64,000 nt of DNA from assembly GCA_903813345.2 (NCBI GenBank), contig CAIIXF020000002.1, positions 5,246,001-5,310,000 of the forward strand, in the 5' to 3' direction. Positions 1 to 10,829 of the stretch are shown here, piece after piece. Within the stretch, counting starts at the first letter, position 1. Each line of letters begins with the position of its first letter. Made by a program: the position numbers and the translations under genes. This stretch comes from Owenia fusiformis (taxonomy: Eukaryota; Annelida; Polychaeta; Sabellida; Oweniidae). Below the pieces are notes generated by a model. The model was given only the letters and a program-made list of their open reading frames with translations. It had not been told where the DNA came from and did no database searches.

Positions 1-194
1 AAGGTACTTTTGTGAGATGATATTAGCTTAACCCTCATTTGCTATGAATGACATGATATGACGTCATAAAGCACATACGTTAGCAATATCGGATTGTTTC
101 ATTGTCTCTTTTCAAGTTGGATTTTGATTTGGAATAATTGGGGTTTAATTTGCTTATGACTGGTGTATTCTTTGATTTTTTTTCTTGCTGTATT

Positions 195-460
195 CTGTAA
201 CCATGGTAACGGCACATTTGCTTACATATTCCATCCTCCTGAGCAGGTGTCCAGAATCAGTACCTCCTTCTTCCTTGCTATAACCAATTTGGAAGCGCCT
301 GATTTAATTGAATCAAGTGATCTAATTATGTGCAATGGCTTATACATGATTTCTGTCACAGTATTATGACAGCCAATCAGATTGTGAGTTCTTATCGCAG
401 GGGGTAAAAAGAAAGAATATGTTCTGGATTTTGAAGCCCTGTGATCAGAGGATGACATAT
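195..460. repeat. Dispersed element, copy 1 (inverse of the copy at 19240-19510)
   Basis: The stretch containing GGTGTCCAGAATCAG, CTTCTTCCTTGCTATA, CAATTTGGAAGCGCC and GGATTTTGAAGCCCTGTGATC reappears in reverse complement at 19240-19510. Both lie in transcribed regions. A central short inverted repeat (CTGTCACAG... / GCTGTCGCAACACTGCGACAGC in copy 2) suggests a foldback element. Confidence 0.65.
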
Positions 461-589
461 TCAGACAATTACCATTTGCTTAAGTCTGTAAAATATAAGC
501 CACATGGGAATGCATGAATTCAATTGTATAATTTCATTTGTAACATTTTGGATTTAACTGCATTGATCAACCACTATATGTATTTTCAG

Positions 590-1433
590 TGTTAATTCAT
601 ATTCTTTAAACACTGGTGTGGATTATGGAGTGATAATTCAACTACGTATAGGACATGATAATAGTGGTTGGGGACCAGGATGGAAATTCGCTCAGGTTAG
701 TTGGCCTTAAAGCCATATCCATATTGGCAGGTATTTATATTCTCTTCTAATATCAGTCTCATCTCATTTATCAAGTTTATGTATTTTGCAAAATTGCCCT
801 GTCCCAAGTGTGCGCTCATCGAAAACATGTGGTATTGAAACAAGGAAGACTGCAGGGAAATATTCTGGACAAACTGGTTTGTGTTAATAATTAGTGTAAT
901 TCATCAACAAAATTGCCCTATTAATTCTAGTGTCTACTCTACCAAAACACATGCTATTGAAACAAAGAAAGACAATTAGTTCAAATCAAGGGAAATGGTC
1001 ACAACAAACTGCTTTGTGTAAGTGGTTTAAAGTGTCATTGTCTAGCAAGATTGCCCTATCCTATTTTCCGAGTACATACTCATCCGAAACACATCTTGTT
1101 GATAGCATATCACTGGCTCAAATCCAGACAATTGATCAAGACTATTTAGTGTTTAGTTGGGCAGCATATGACTTTTAGACTTGTTGACACATGCCATCAG
1201 TATCACTCAGTAGAGGAGGTTATTTCCCATAGTGCAAAGATGGAATTGCCTTGCAATGACCTCCTTTGCTGGCCCAATTGTTGAACCGGATTTTTTGCCA
1301 TTAATTTAATAGAGTTTCCTTTGTTATCTCAAGGCTGTGGTTACTGACCGCCAAAGTGGTACAGAAACAACATTTTCCTGCAATTGTTGGATTGAGAATT
1401 CACCTTACTATGCTGACCTCGCAGCCAAGGCAG
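590..1433 (+). CDS. Two exons encoding most of a PLAT/LH2 domain
   Basis: Exon 590-695 (after TTTTCAG) encodes a stretch ending [16 protein letters not shown]. Exon 1334-1433 continues [20 protein letters not shown]. The order I-x-H-D-N-x-G, W, then V-x-V/T and F-x-C-x-C-W-I is the central to C-terminal strand pattern of PLAT domains of lipoxygenases, polycystins and lipase-like proteins. The first exon begins in phase 2, so at least one earlier exon with the N-terminal strands is missing. The 638-nt intron between them holds no exon that I can support. Identification is by recalled motif, not alignment. Confidence 0.75.
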
Positions 1434-4400
1434 GTAAGACAAGTATATCCTCTCAAAAATGGAAGAGAAGTATTTGGAAACCGATAAGGAGAGTTTACCA
1501 TTGTGTTTTCATCTTTACAATGAGATACATCTGAATAACAGGTCAACATCCTTGGTTGTTGCATGGTCAAAATTCTAAATTGGATAGACAGGATACATAC
1601 AAGTATTGTTTTTATCTTCATATAAATTGAGGGAAAATCATCATAACATGAGATGTCTTCATGCCGTCTTCATTAAGTAGATTTATATACTAAATGATAA
1701 TGCTAATATTTTTGCCTCATCCATAGCTTCACCAATGAAAATGCTTTATACCGACCTTGACCCATAAAAATGCTTTATTTTGTAGTTAATGGAGCTTGGG
1801 GCAGCTGGGGCAGTCTCAGTGGATGTTCAACATCATGTGGTAGAGGCTCCAGAAGAAGAACAAGACAATGTAACAACCCACCACCCAGTGGGGCAGGTGT
1901 ATCTTGTAAAACTGGTTCGTCCATTGAATATCGGGCCTGCACAAATAGGCCTTGTCCAAGTAAGCAGACTTTAAGTATCCAAAATAAAAAATTGAAAATG
2001 CTATACGTCAGAATTGAAGTCAAACCCTTTCAAGACAGTGGGCTTTATTTTGCCCTTTATATCACAAAAGAGATGACTGGATGTAACTGGAATGCTGATT
2101 CATGGTCCTAATTTTTGCTGGACTGATGTTTTCCTTGTTCATGTTTTTTCTCTTGTTCTGTTTTTTATCTCTTTGGCACTGGTCCTATTTATTCATTTTT
2201 TTGCTTCTTCCACTATCTCAGTTTTAATTTGTTGATTAATTCTTCAAGTTCCCGGAGAATGGAGTGATTGGTCAGCATTTAGTCCCTGTACTGCAACATG
2301 CGGGGGAGGTACTCAAACACGGAATAGATCATGTGACAGACCAATACCAAATCATTTTTATAATCATAATTTGTAGTTCATGGAGGATGGGGTGATTGGT
2401 CAGCATTTAGTTCCTGTACTGCGACATGCGGGGGAGGTACTCAAACACGGAATAGATCATGTGACAGTCCAATACCAAATCATGGTGGTGATGACTGCTT
2501 GGGTCTTGATGGAGAAACTCAGTTGATTAATGAAACTGAAAGTGCTGATTGCAACATGGATCATTGCCCAGGTATGACAGTACAGTGTTTTAAAACAGTT
2601 TCTTTCCCATCGTTTTTTTCAAAATTAATCAATAAGCAAACAAACAGAACAATACCCTAAGTGCTCATGGAGAATGGAGTGATTGGTCAGCATTTAGTCC
2701 CTGTACTGCAACATGTGGGGGGAGGTACCCAAACACGGAACAGATCATGTGACAGTCCAATACCAAATCATATTTATAATCATAATTTGTAGTTCATGGA
2801 GGATGGGGTGATTGGTCAGCATTTAGTCCCTGTACTGCGACATGCGGGGGAGATACCCAAACACAGAATAGATCATGTGACAGTCCAATACCAAATCATT
2901 TTTATAATCATAATTTGTAGTTCATGGAGGATGGGGTGATTGGTCAGCATTTAGTTCCTGTACTGCGACATACGGGGGAGGTACTCAAACAAGGAATAGA
3001 TCATGTGACAGACCAATACCAAATCATTTTTATAATCATAATTTGTAGTTCATGGAGGATGGGGTGATTGGTCAGCATTTAGTTCCTGTACTGCGACATG
3101 CGGGGGAGGTACTCAAACACGGAATAGATCATGTGACAGTCCAATAACAAATCATGGTGGTGATGACTGCTTGGGTCTTGACGGAGAAACTCAGTTGATT
3201 AATGAAACTGAAAGTGCTGATTGCAACATGGATCATTGCCCAGGTATGACAGTACAGTGTTTTAAAACAGTTTCTTTCCCATCGTTTTTTTCAAAATTAA
3301 TCAATAAGCAAACAAACAGAACAATACCCTAAGTGCTCATGGAGAATGGAGTGATTGGTCAGCATTTAGTCCCTGTACTGCAACATGTGGGGGGAGGTAC
3401 CCAAACACGGAACAGATCATGTGACAGTCCAATACCAAATCATATTTATAATCATAATTTGTAGTTCATGGAGGATGGGGTGATTGGTCAGCATTTAGTC
3501 CCTGTACTGCGACATGCGGGGGAGATACCCAAACACAGAATAGATCATGTGACAGTCCAATACCAAATCATTTTTATAATCATAATTTGTAGTTCATGGA
3601 GGATGGGGTGATTGGTCAGCATTTAGTTCCTGTACTGCGACATACGGGGGAGGTACTCAAACAAGGAATAGATCATGTGACAGACCAATACCAAATCATT
3701 TTTATAATCATAATTTGTAGTTCATGGAGGATGGGGTGATTGGTCAGCATTTAGTGCCTGTACTGCGACATGCGGGGGAGGTACTCAAACACGGAATAGA
3801 TCATGTGACAGTCCAATAACAAATCATGGTGGTGATGACTGCTTGGGTCTTGACGGAGAAACTCAGTTGATTAATGAAACTGAAAGTGCTGATTGCAACA
3901 TGGATCATTGCCCAGGTATGTCAGTACAGTGTTTTAAAACAGTTTCATTTCCATCGTTTTTCTTCAAAATTAATGAAACAACACATATGGAAAAACTCAC
4001 CTAACTAATGAAACTGAAAGGACTGTACTTTAAAGAGCAACACAAATCAATGTCCAGTCTGATCCTTAAACTAAAATATACTAAACTGACAGTGCAATAT
4101 ATCTAACGCTTTTACTTTATGACCTCTATGCATATATATTTGAAACTTTTAAAGGTGGAGAAACTCTGGTTAATGAAACTTCGGCTAATGAAACACTGGC
4201 TTATGACACTGAAAACATTGACTGCAATACGGCTGAGTGCCCAGGTGAGTTAAAGGGTCATCATGGTTTTTAACTCGTTGCCAACATATTTTGCTTCTTA
4301 AATAAAGATATGTGATTTGTTAATTGTGACTAAGAATTAATCAGTCATCATTCTACCTTGATCTTTGCCCATAAACCAAAACCTAATTGATCCGAAGCTC

Positions 4401-7400
4401 TTACTGTACATATACAAAGATCAAAAATGTATATTGACTGGACAGGCTAACTTTTCAATACAAATAGTATTAAGGTATTGAATGATTTGAGGTTATATAT
4501 AGGATATATTCTGCTCGAGAAATTCCGTATTGGAACGAGACAAAGACGAGTGCCGATACAGAATATCGAGACAGAATATATCCTGTATTGCACTTCAAAT
4601 CATTCAATAACATTTTTATCTTGTGATCCTCTGTATTACTACTGAGATTGTTCCCTCTGTACCAATATTTTCTGTATTGCGACGGAGATGATCAGCGAGA
4701 CAATCTCAGTAGCAATACAGATTGGTACAGCACAAGAACTGACCAATCAGAGGGCTTCATTTTACAGATCATACGATTAATATAACATGTAGAACTAAAT
4801 GATGGTAAAAGTAACAGTTATAAATTATTATGTAACATTTAACAATAATGTGTACTAAATGTTTTCAGTGATACATTCAGTTTCAGAAATCAGAATAAGT
4901 AAATAACTCAGAAATATTTTGAGAGGCAGTCTAAATGCAAAAGATCATATGGATATATTTTTCAATGACTTATATAAGATGCAAAAGAAGAACTAAGATG
5001 ACCAGCATGATGTATACCAACAATGATGCACAACTATGATGACCAAGATCTGATGGACATATCCTATGATGACCAACTAACTAAGATCAGTAGAAGATTA
5101 ACATTTGACATTCGAGAGAAATCTAGAATTTGCAAATTGTATTGTACTAAGAGGAGAACTAAAGATAGTTAATGTCAATTCATATGATGCTGATACAATG
5201 ATGCATAAAATTGATGATTAGCACACCATGGTTAACAGTGATTATGATATCAACAATGTGTACAGGTGAAGAATGAATTAAGCAACAATGATACACAAAT
5301 CTTGCTTACAAAGAATCATGTCACCGTGATCATCATACAATGATGCAAAATTACAATGATGCACAACTGCTTCCAACAAACAATTATGGAATGATGATCA
5401 AAATACAATGATGCACAATTGTTACTAACAAACAATCATGGTGTGATGATCAACATATAATGATGCAAAATCACAATGATGCATAATTGTTACCAAAAAA
5501 TAATCATGAAATCATGATCAACATACAATGGTGCAAAATCACAATGATGCACAATTGTTACCAAATAATCACGGAATGATGATCAACATACAATGATGAA
5601 AATCACAATGATGCACAATCATTACCAACAAAAAATCTTGGAATGATGATCAACATACAATGATGCAAATATAACAATTTTGCACAACAATAATTAGAAA
5701 AGTCATCACACTACATGTTATAGCAGTCACAACACAACAGTAATACACAGAAACAAAGATGCACAATGAGGATGACAAATAATCTAATCACAGAGAAAGA
5801 CAATGATGCACAACAATGATGACCTTACCCTGACAATATGACATTGTGCTTGCTTTTCTTTGTTTGTGCTGCCCAATAACATTTTTGCTTTGTATGTTTG
5901 TTTGGATTATGTTGGCCTTTGCGACAGAAACGCAATATGGTAAGTAAGAATAAATCATCCCATAAAAGTGAGTACATGTATTAGTTTGATGTACAGGGTA
6001 TCTCATGAATAAATCATTTTATAAATACACACATATCATAGACAAATCACAAGAGTTTATAGATATATTGGTATTAATAACAGTAAAACCTGTAATGTGG
6101 AATACCTTTCTGTAAGGGACAACTCTCTTTATAGAATAGCTTTCCAAATGGAACAAGCTCAAATGATTCAAATGTTAATGAACCCTCTCTATAAAGAACA
6201 CCTGTCAACTTAGAACAATTTTAGTTTGTATGAGGGGCATTCCATGTAGACAGGTTTTACTGTACATGTAAAATATATTGTATTATATTCTATTTATTAT
6301 GAAATCATGTAATTGTTTTAAAATATCATTCTAATTTCACATCTATATCTAAGCTGATTATTTTAGGAACTGAATGTAAGACATCAGCTGACTGTAAGGA
6401 TGCGAATCGAGCACATTGTCTTCCTGATGGGCTTTGCCACGAATGCCGTGCCCACACTGACTGTGATGAGAAATACCCGATATGCTCTAAGAATTCTGAA
6501 TATATCAATGTATGTGGTGATCCTCGAGTCCAGCAAACCATCAAAGGTAATGCACCAGATCAGTGATCACACCAGCATTAAAGCAAGTGGGCGCAGCACC
6601 CATCTGAGATTTTGAAAATAGGCTTGCACCCACCTGGAAATCCATTTGCACCCATCTGAATATCCATTTGCACCCACTTGAAGATGAGAAAAATCATGAA
6701 AAATAAATTGGCATATTTTAACCAATTTTGGTCTGAATTGTGAAAATGAGAATTTTGCACCCAACTGAGAAAAAATCCTGGGGAGATCACTGCGGACCAC
6801 TAGGGAACATATCTGGGGTCAGATGACAATTCTCGAGAACTTGAAGATAGATTTTAAAAAAAAGTTTGGTCAAACTTCCAGAGGGCCTCCTTATTTGCGA
6901 AAGTAACCTATACCAGAACTAAAGACTTTAACCACCAGCACAACTGGGAAAATAATAAGATTTAGGAAACAACGCCTTCGAGGAAATATGCTTTCAAGCA
7001 GGACTCAGCATTGCTATAGAGCACTTTAACAGCGATGATAGGTGCTTATGGGAATCAGGGGCATCTGTCCAATGAATATCCCAATAAATCTGTGTGCTTA
7101 TGGGAATCAGGGGCATCTGTCCAATGAATATCCCAATAAATCTGTGTGCTTATGGGAATCAGGGCCATCTGTCCAATGAATATCCCAATAAATGTGTTTT
7201 CTTTTTCTGTAGGTACAGACCTGAAGTTCTGCTACAAGATCTTTGGTGAACCAGGGGAGACGTATCTATATCTCAAGGATAGAGACCTAGGTGAGGAGAA
7301 TCAAATTCCATATTTCCAAATAATGCTAAAGGTCATCTTATACTTGTTTTTTAAAGCTCTTTAATATAACTTATGGGACATTGATTGATTCTTTTGATTG

Positions 7401-8523
7401 AGTTACGCTAGTAATAGTAAGGAAATGTCTTATTCAAACAGTTTAGATGAATTTCTCTCTCAAAAAGTTCTGTTTCAAGTTGTGGAACATATAAATTCGA
7501 TATCGTAAAACAATGGGAATAAAAATAGACAATGATTGTTTTTTATATGACCCCCTAAATATTATATTCTAAGAGCATTTAAATACCTGATAATTTATTC
7601 ATACAAGACCCCTTGAAAAATTATCAATTCACATATATCACATACATTTCTTCCATCCAGCTATTTACGCATCATTCAAACAAATCTACCATGAAGCCAA
7701 TGTTGCTCAATTCATCGGGAAACTAAGCATTAAGAAAGGCAATACATGGATCCACATAACACCAGGTTGGATACATGTCAAAGATGGCTTAAAAGCGAAG
7801 GAAAAGAAATACAACATACGTCATCACAACACAATCAAGCTGTCTGTCGGGCGAATCTCCAAATGGCGTCCTATTGATATATATTTGGATAATGACAATA
7901 CAGTAATAGCTGTCAGGCCAGTTGGATATATCTTTGAGGGCAAACCCCATTGGTATCTGAATTTTGGAATCTCGGAGTATGTTGGCATGAGCAATTCAGC
8001 AGATGGCATTATGGGTAGGTTGAGTATGGCTCATCGCAACAAATTTCTGACTAATAAATGTTTTAAATAATTAGGTAGACCTTTCTTTTTCTGTATTAAT
8101 TTTAATAATACTCAAGTTATAGAGAAATAAAATTCTTAAGTTGGATTCTTCAAAAAATATTGGACAGTCTCCTGACCAATATTTTCTCAAAAAAGTCAGA
8201 TATTAAAAAATATCTGGCAGTTTTCAGAAAAGGTCAGAATATTGCCAAATTACAGGTAACTTAGAACCAATCATATTGCAGTACCTAAACAGGGTGCATA
8301 ATAATTTGTTATATTTGTAGGATCCATAACACACAAAGCTGCATTTAAGCCAACAAAGGGCAAGAATGGAGTGGTCACATGGTTAGATCAAAAGCTACAT
8401 GTTCATAGAGATGGTGCTGTATGTTGGAAGGTCATTGATCGCGATGAAAAACATTTTCTGAAGGCACTTCACATATTCAAACGAGATCTTTCTCATCTTG
8501 ATAAAAGCAATAAACATGTTTAA
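590..8523 (+). CDS. Secreted PLAT / thrombospondin type 1 / ITI heavy-chain C-terminal-like protein, 5' partial
   Basis: Phase-compatible exons are 590-695, 1334-1433, 1786-1959, 2377-2571, 3049-3243, 3721-3915, 4155-4244, 6367-6546, 7213-7290, 7661-8014 and 8321-8523 (stop TAA). Every junction from 1433 onward is phase 1, so modules can be added or skipped without a frameshift. Joined, they give about 622 residues: the C-terminal two thirds of a PLAT domain, one divergent and three near-identical TSP1 domains, a TSP1 tail, an 8-Cys module, and a C-terminal domain resembling that of inter-alpha-trypsin inhibitor heavy chains. The Cys-rich modules imply an extracellular, disulfide-bonded protein, but the signal peptide would lie left of the window. 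PLAT binds lipid or protein and TSP1 binds matrix; an adhesive or matrix role is inference. I do not recognise a named gene. AATAAA at 8833 is a candidate polyadenylation signal. Confidence 0.8.
1786..1959 (+). CDS. TSP1 domain exon 1 (divergent copy)
   Basis: A 174-nt exon, phase 1 on both sides, bounded by TTTGTAG and GTAAGC. It encodes a full thrombospondin type 1 repeat opening with [20 protein letters not shown] and ending [10 protein letters not shown]. The W-x-x-W pair, the CSTSCG motif, the RxRxR strand and six Cys are all present. It differs clearly from the later, nearly identical copies, so it is older and not part of the recent amplification. Confidence 0.9.
2377..2571 (+). CDS. 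TSP1 domain exon, full copy B
   Basis: 195 nt, phase 1/1, between TTTGTAG and GTATGA. It encodes a complete TSP1 domain with [17 protein letters not shown], the TQTRNRSC strand, an INET sequon and a DCNMDHCPG end. Six Cys are present. The copies at 3049-3243 and 3721-3915 encode almost the same protein. Confidence 0.85.
3049..3243 (+). CDS. TSP1 domain exon, full copy F
   Basis: A second intact 195-nt TSP1 exon, 672 bp downstream of copy B. Differences from B are a few substitutions, for example ATAACA for ATACCA, which changes one Pro codon to Thr. The acceptor, donor and phase are kept. Confidence 0.85.
3721..3915 (+). CDS. TSP1 domain exon, full copy J
   Basis: The third intact 195-nt TSP1 exon, again 672 bp from its predecessor. 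Its donor reads GTATGT instead of GTATGA. The intron that follows diverges from the earlier copies after about 60 nt, marking the right edge of the amplified block. Confidence 0.85.
4155..4244 (+). CDS. Short exon encoding only the C-terminal half of a TSP1 domain
   Basis: 90 nt, phase 1/1, between TTTTAAAG and GTGAGT. It reads [20 protein letters not shown] then DCNTAECPG, the same ending as the full TSP1 copies (GETQLINET, then DCNMDHCPG), but lacks the W-x-x-W and CxxTCG half. A second, badly decayed tail-only copy lies at about 3985-4030. Whether the 90-nt exon is spliced in cannot be judged from sequence; the splice sites and phase allow it. It carries two clustered N-glycosylation sequons. 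Confidence 0.55.
4474..4735. repeat. Compound imperfect palindrome
   Basis: Left arm GTATTGAATGATTTGAGG with AGGATATATTCTG pairs with CAGAATATATCCTGTATTG and CTTCAAATCATTCAATA near 4560-4610. A second stem follows directly: CTACTGAGATTGT at about 4637 pairs with ACAATCTCAGTAG at about 4701. The result is two adjoining large stem-loops. Confidence 0.65.
5330..5680. repeat. Imperfect ~60-bp tandem repeat
   Basis: Units contain ATGATCAACATACAATGATG, then CACAATGATGCACAATTG, then TTACCAACAAACAATCATGG, with many substitutions and small indels. At least five units are visible. It lies inside an intron of the PLAT/TSP1 gene. Confidence 0.7.
6080..6263. mobile_element. MITE-like element with ACAGTAAAACCTGT terminal inverted repeats
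   Basis: It starts ACAGTAAAACCTGT and ends ACAGGTTTTACTGT, a 14-bp inverted pair with no internal ORF. Related copies are at 34764-34914 and 37166-37343 in INPP4 introns. All three share interior GGAAC / GTTCC-type motifs. Non-autonomous TIR element; superfamily not assigned. Confidence 0.65.
6367..6546 (+). CDS. Exon encoding an 8-cysteine extracellular module
   Basis: 180 nt, phase 1/1, between TTTTAG and GTAATG. It starts [18 protein letters not shown] and continues with [19 protein letters not shown]. Spacing is C-x5-C-x7-C-x4-C-x2-C-x5-C-x6-C-x8-C, looking like two short repeats of a C-x5-C..P/H.C pattern. Comparable short Cys-rich repeats occur in many secreted proteins; I do not assign a named family. 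Confidence 0.75.
7043..7198. repeat. Three 52-bp direct repeats abutting an exon
   Basis: Three nearly perfect copies of a unit starting TGCTTATGGGAATCAGGG and ending TATCCCAATAAAT. The last copy ends about 14 nt before the acceptor of the exon at 7213, so the array supplies sequence where a branch point would normally lie. Confidence 0.85.
7213..8523 (+). CDS. Three terminal exons: ITI heavy-chain C-terminal-like domain
   Basis: Exons 7213-7290, 7661-8014 and 8321-8523. The reading frame opens [20 protein letters not shown], passes [16 protein letters not shown], and ends [20 protein letters not shown] followed by VI and a FLKALHIF motif. ITIH C-terminal domains show the same order: D-x-LCF with ExPG near the start, YFGKLG/I, HGLxGQ, then V-x-Q-L-x-V-x-R with VCWFV and a final hydrophobic stretch. 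The match is by recalled family pattern, so the family call is probable, not certain. The last exon carries the stop TAA at 8521-8523. Confidence 0.7.
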
Positions 8524-8570
8524 GAATTGTGAAAACATATCACAAGTGAACAACAGACAAGAGGACTTAA

Positions 8571-8765
8571 GCCCGTAGCCAGGGGGGTTCGATGGGTTCG
8601 ATGGGTTCCCCCCCCGACCAAAAAATCTTACAAATCATGCAGTTTTTCACCATTCTGAGCACTTTTTAAGTGATTTTGGCCATTTTTGAACCATAATTGT
8701 CACAAGTGAACCCCCCTGGAATTCTTCAAAAAGTGAACCTCCCTTGGCATATCCTGGCTATGGGC
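8571..8765. mobile_element. MITE of the CCCGTAGCCAGG family
   Basis: It starts GCCCGTAGCCAGGGGGG and ends CCTGGCTATGGGC, a terminal inverted repeat, with a shared interior (CATGCAGTTTTTCACCATTC, then TGAGCACTTTTTAAGTGATT). Other copies: 28657-28827, 39138-39334, 43348-43500 (degenerate) and 58207-58350 (3' end degraded). This copy lies 48 nt after the stop codon of the PLAT/TSP1 gene, so it may be in its 3' UTR. Confidence 0.7.
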
Positions 8766-9539
8766 CTGAAACTGGTATGTTTAACTGATAGAATAGTGGT
8801 TTTGGTGCTTCAATTTCTATTAGTTTTGCATTAATAAATCCTGTATCGTACATGTATATTACCCAAGAAAAACTCAAGAAATGTAAATACAAGAACAGCT
8901 AAACATTAAAGAATGAAGAGCGATTAAGGACTTAAATCTCCATATGAACATGGATTATACCAAGATGATTATGGATTAGAAATACATATAATATAAATTA
9001 GATAATATCAATATGCATAGTAGGATGATATTATTATAATACTTGTAGGTGTTAATCATGTATCAAATCTTGGTATGAACATTGATTATGCTTAACACTT
9101 TCAATTTAAAAACCTATATATTATCCCATAGAATTAATCATATGAACATGGATTATTCCAAAATGAATTGCATGTAGAATAATAATTCTCCATATGAACA
9201 TAGTCTAAACCAAGATAACTGTGGATTTAATCAACAAATAAAATTGGATTATACATCTTCATCTACTCGGATCATAATACATGAAAATAAAATGGATTTA
9301 ACAAAAGTAAATAAAGATAAAAATATGATTTCTCATGGTTTAAACTAAGATGATTATGAGCAAGGATTATGTCTACATACAATGAAGAGGGATTATTCCA
9401 AAGAAAGATTATATCTATAATTGATGGTAAAATGAATATGGAGGACATCTCCATATAAACCATTATGATTATGGATTTTACATTTTGGCTTATAGTATAT
9501 CAAATGAAAATGATTAAGGATTACTTCTTGTAGTGAATA

Positions 9540-9995
9540 TGGATTATAAATTACACCAATATTATTATGGATTACCTCTATGTCAATGAATTACACTGTA
9601 GTGAGCATGGATTATACCAATATGATTATGGATTATATCTATGTCCATGGATTACACTGTAATGAACATGGATTATACCAATATGATTATGGATTACTTC
9701 TATGTCAATGGATTACACTGTAGTGAACATGGATTATACCAATATGATTATGGATTATATCTATGTCCATGGATTACACTGTAATGAACATGGATTATAC
9801 CAATATGATTATGGATTATATCTATGTCCATGGATTACACTGTAGTGAACATGGATTATACCAATACAATTATGGATTATATCCATGTCTATGGATTACA
9901 CTGTAGTGAACATGGATTATACCAATATTATTATGGATTCCTTCTATGTCAATGGATAACACTGTAGTGATCATGGATTATACCAATATGATTAT
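9540..9995. repeat. 61-bp minisatellite
   Basis: Units carry GAACATGGATTATACCAATA, TGATTATGGATTA and TATGTCCATGGATTACACTG. Unit starts at 9661, 9722, 9783, 9844, 9905 and 9966 give an exact 61-bp period; about seven copies. It fades leftward into degenerate ATGGATTAT repeats. Confidence 0.9.
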
Positions 9996-10829
9996 GGGCC
10001 AAGGCCATATAAGGAAGTTCATTCTTGTATGGCCTTACATCTATATCTAAATGAAAATGGATTATTACAATGTACGCTAATGTACAATACTATGATTAAA
10101 TGCATACAATACAAAATCATACAATATCTAATTAAACACTGCATGAATAAAGGTCAGAATGTCATTTTGATGCATCAGAGTTTTCATTAACAAGCAGCAA
10201 GCAACAGAAAGTTTTTTACAGTTGCCTGCTGGTTTGTAGAACTTAAAAACTGTTTGTTAAAATGACAATGTCTAGTAATTTTGCCACTGTTGTTTTCAGT
10301 CATTTTTCTGAATGTCATGAATCTTAATGAAACCTCTGTATAATTCTCCTTAAGTAATGATTAATAAATAATGTATTGCTTGTTTAGTGCAAGACAAGTG
10401 TTTTTTCTTAGTGGAAACAATCAGGAAATCCCTTGGTATTTTTACATCAAAATATCAGGAATTTTAAGATTGAATGATTGTTGAATATTAAAAGGCCCTA
10501 TGTAAACTAACCATTCTGGCTTATATTTTTTCAAAAAGCTTTTTTTAAAGGACTTTTGTTCAAAAAAGAATCCTTTTAAAAATGAGTCCATTAAAGTAAA
10601 ACTTGAATTGTTAGTAAGTTAATTGTTAAGTAAAAATTAACATTCAATGCAAAGCATAATCCTAAGCTTTTTTATAATTATTTTGTAGCAAAAATATTAC
10701 AGCTGCTGTGTAATTCTAATAATTCTAACCAGTTACTCATAAGCCTGGAAAGTGGATCAGTTTTTCTGACCCTGTTTTAAGAAAATTGAGTGGAATGGAC
10801 ATGAAGCTGAATGAATTTTTGGCACTTAC

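Larger units (their letters stand above)
2249..3915 (+). repeat. TSP1 exon array: three full exons among seven half-exons, with a 672-bp higher-order repeat
   Basis: Ten copies of one TSP1 exon follow each other. Full 195-nt copies with acceptor and donor (GTATGA or GTATGT) are 2377-2571, 3049-3243 and 3721-3915. Short copies are 2249-2376, about 2662-2792, 2793-2920, 2921-3048, about 3334-3464, 3465-3592 and 3593-3720. Each short copy holds only the first ~105 nt of the exon and then jumps into intron sequence (TTATAATCATAATTTGTAG) that supplies the next acceptor. Most short units are exactly 128 bp. The block from about 2649 repeats from 3321, a period of 672 bp. The units at 2662 and 3334 carry an extra G in the GGGG run. 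Short units have an acceptor but no donor and end in an in-frame TAG if read through. Confidence 0.9.
4245..6366 (+). other. Intron with palindrome, ATGATGCA repeat and a MITE
   Basis: This 2.1-kb intron holds no exon that I can support. It contains a compound palindrome at about 4474-4735, a repeat field rich in CAATGATGCA at about 5200-5800 (imperfect units of about 60 bp around 5330-5680), and a TIR element at 6080-6263. Confidence 0.6.
8524..10829. other. Convergent intergenic region, repeat-filled
   Basis: It separates the 3' ends of the PLAT/TSP1 gene and GUF1. It holds the MITE at 8571-8765, an AT-rich field with ATGGATTAT motifs from about 8900, and the 61-bp minisatellite at 9540-9995. 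I read both strands for the missing GUF1 C-terminal exons (domain II onward) and saw none. Confidence 0.6.

Noticed and set aside
2662-2792. TSP1 unit with an extra G as a frameshifted but spliced exon
   Set aside because: Its upstream AG is out of phase for the first half of the domain and it has no donor, so it is best read as a decayed half-exon.
8900-10829. Remaining GUF1 exons on the minus strand
   Set aside because: I looked for the domain II/III and C-terminal motifs of LepA in all three minus frames and saw only repeat-derived sequence.
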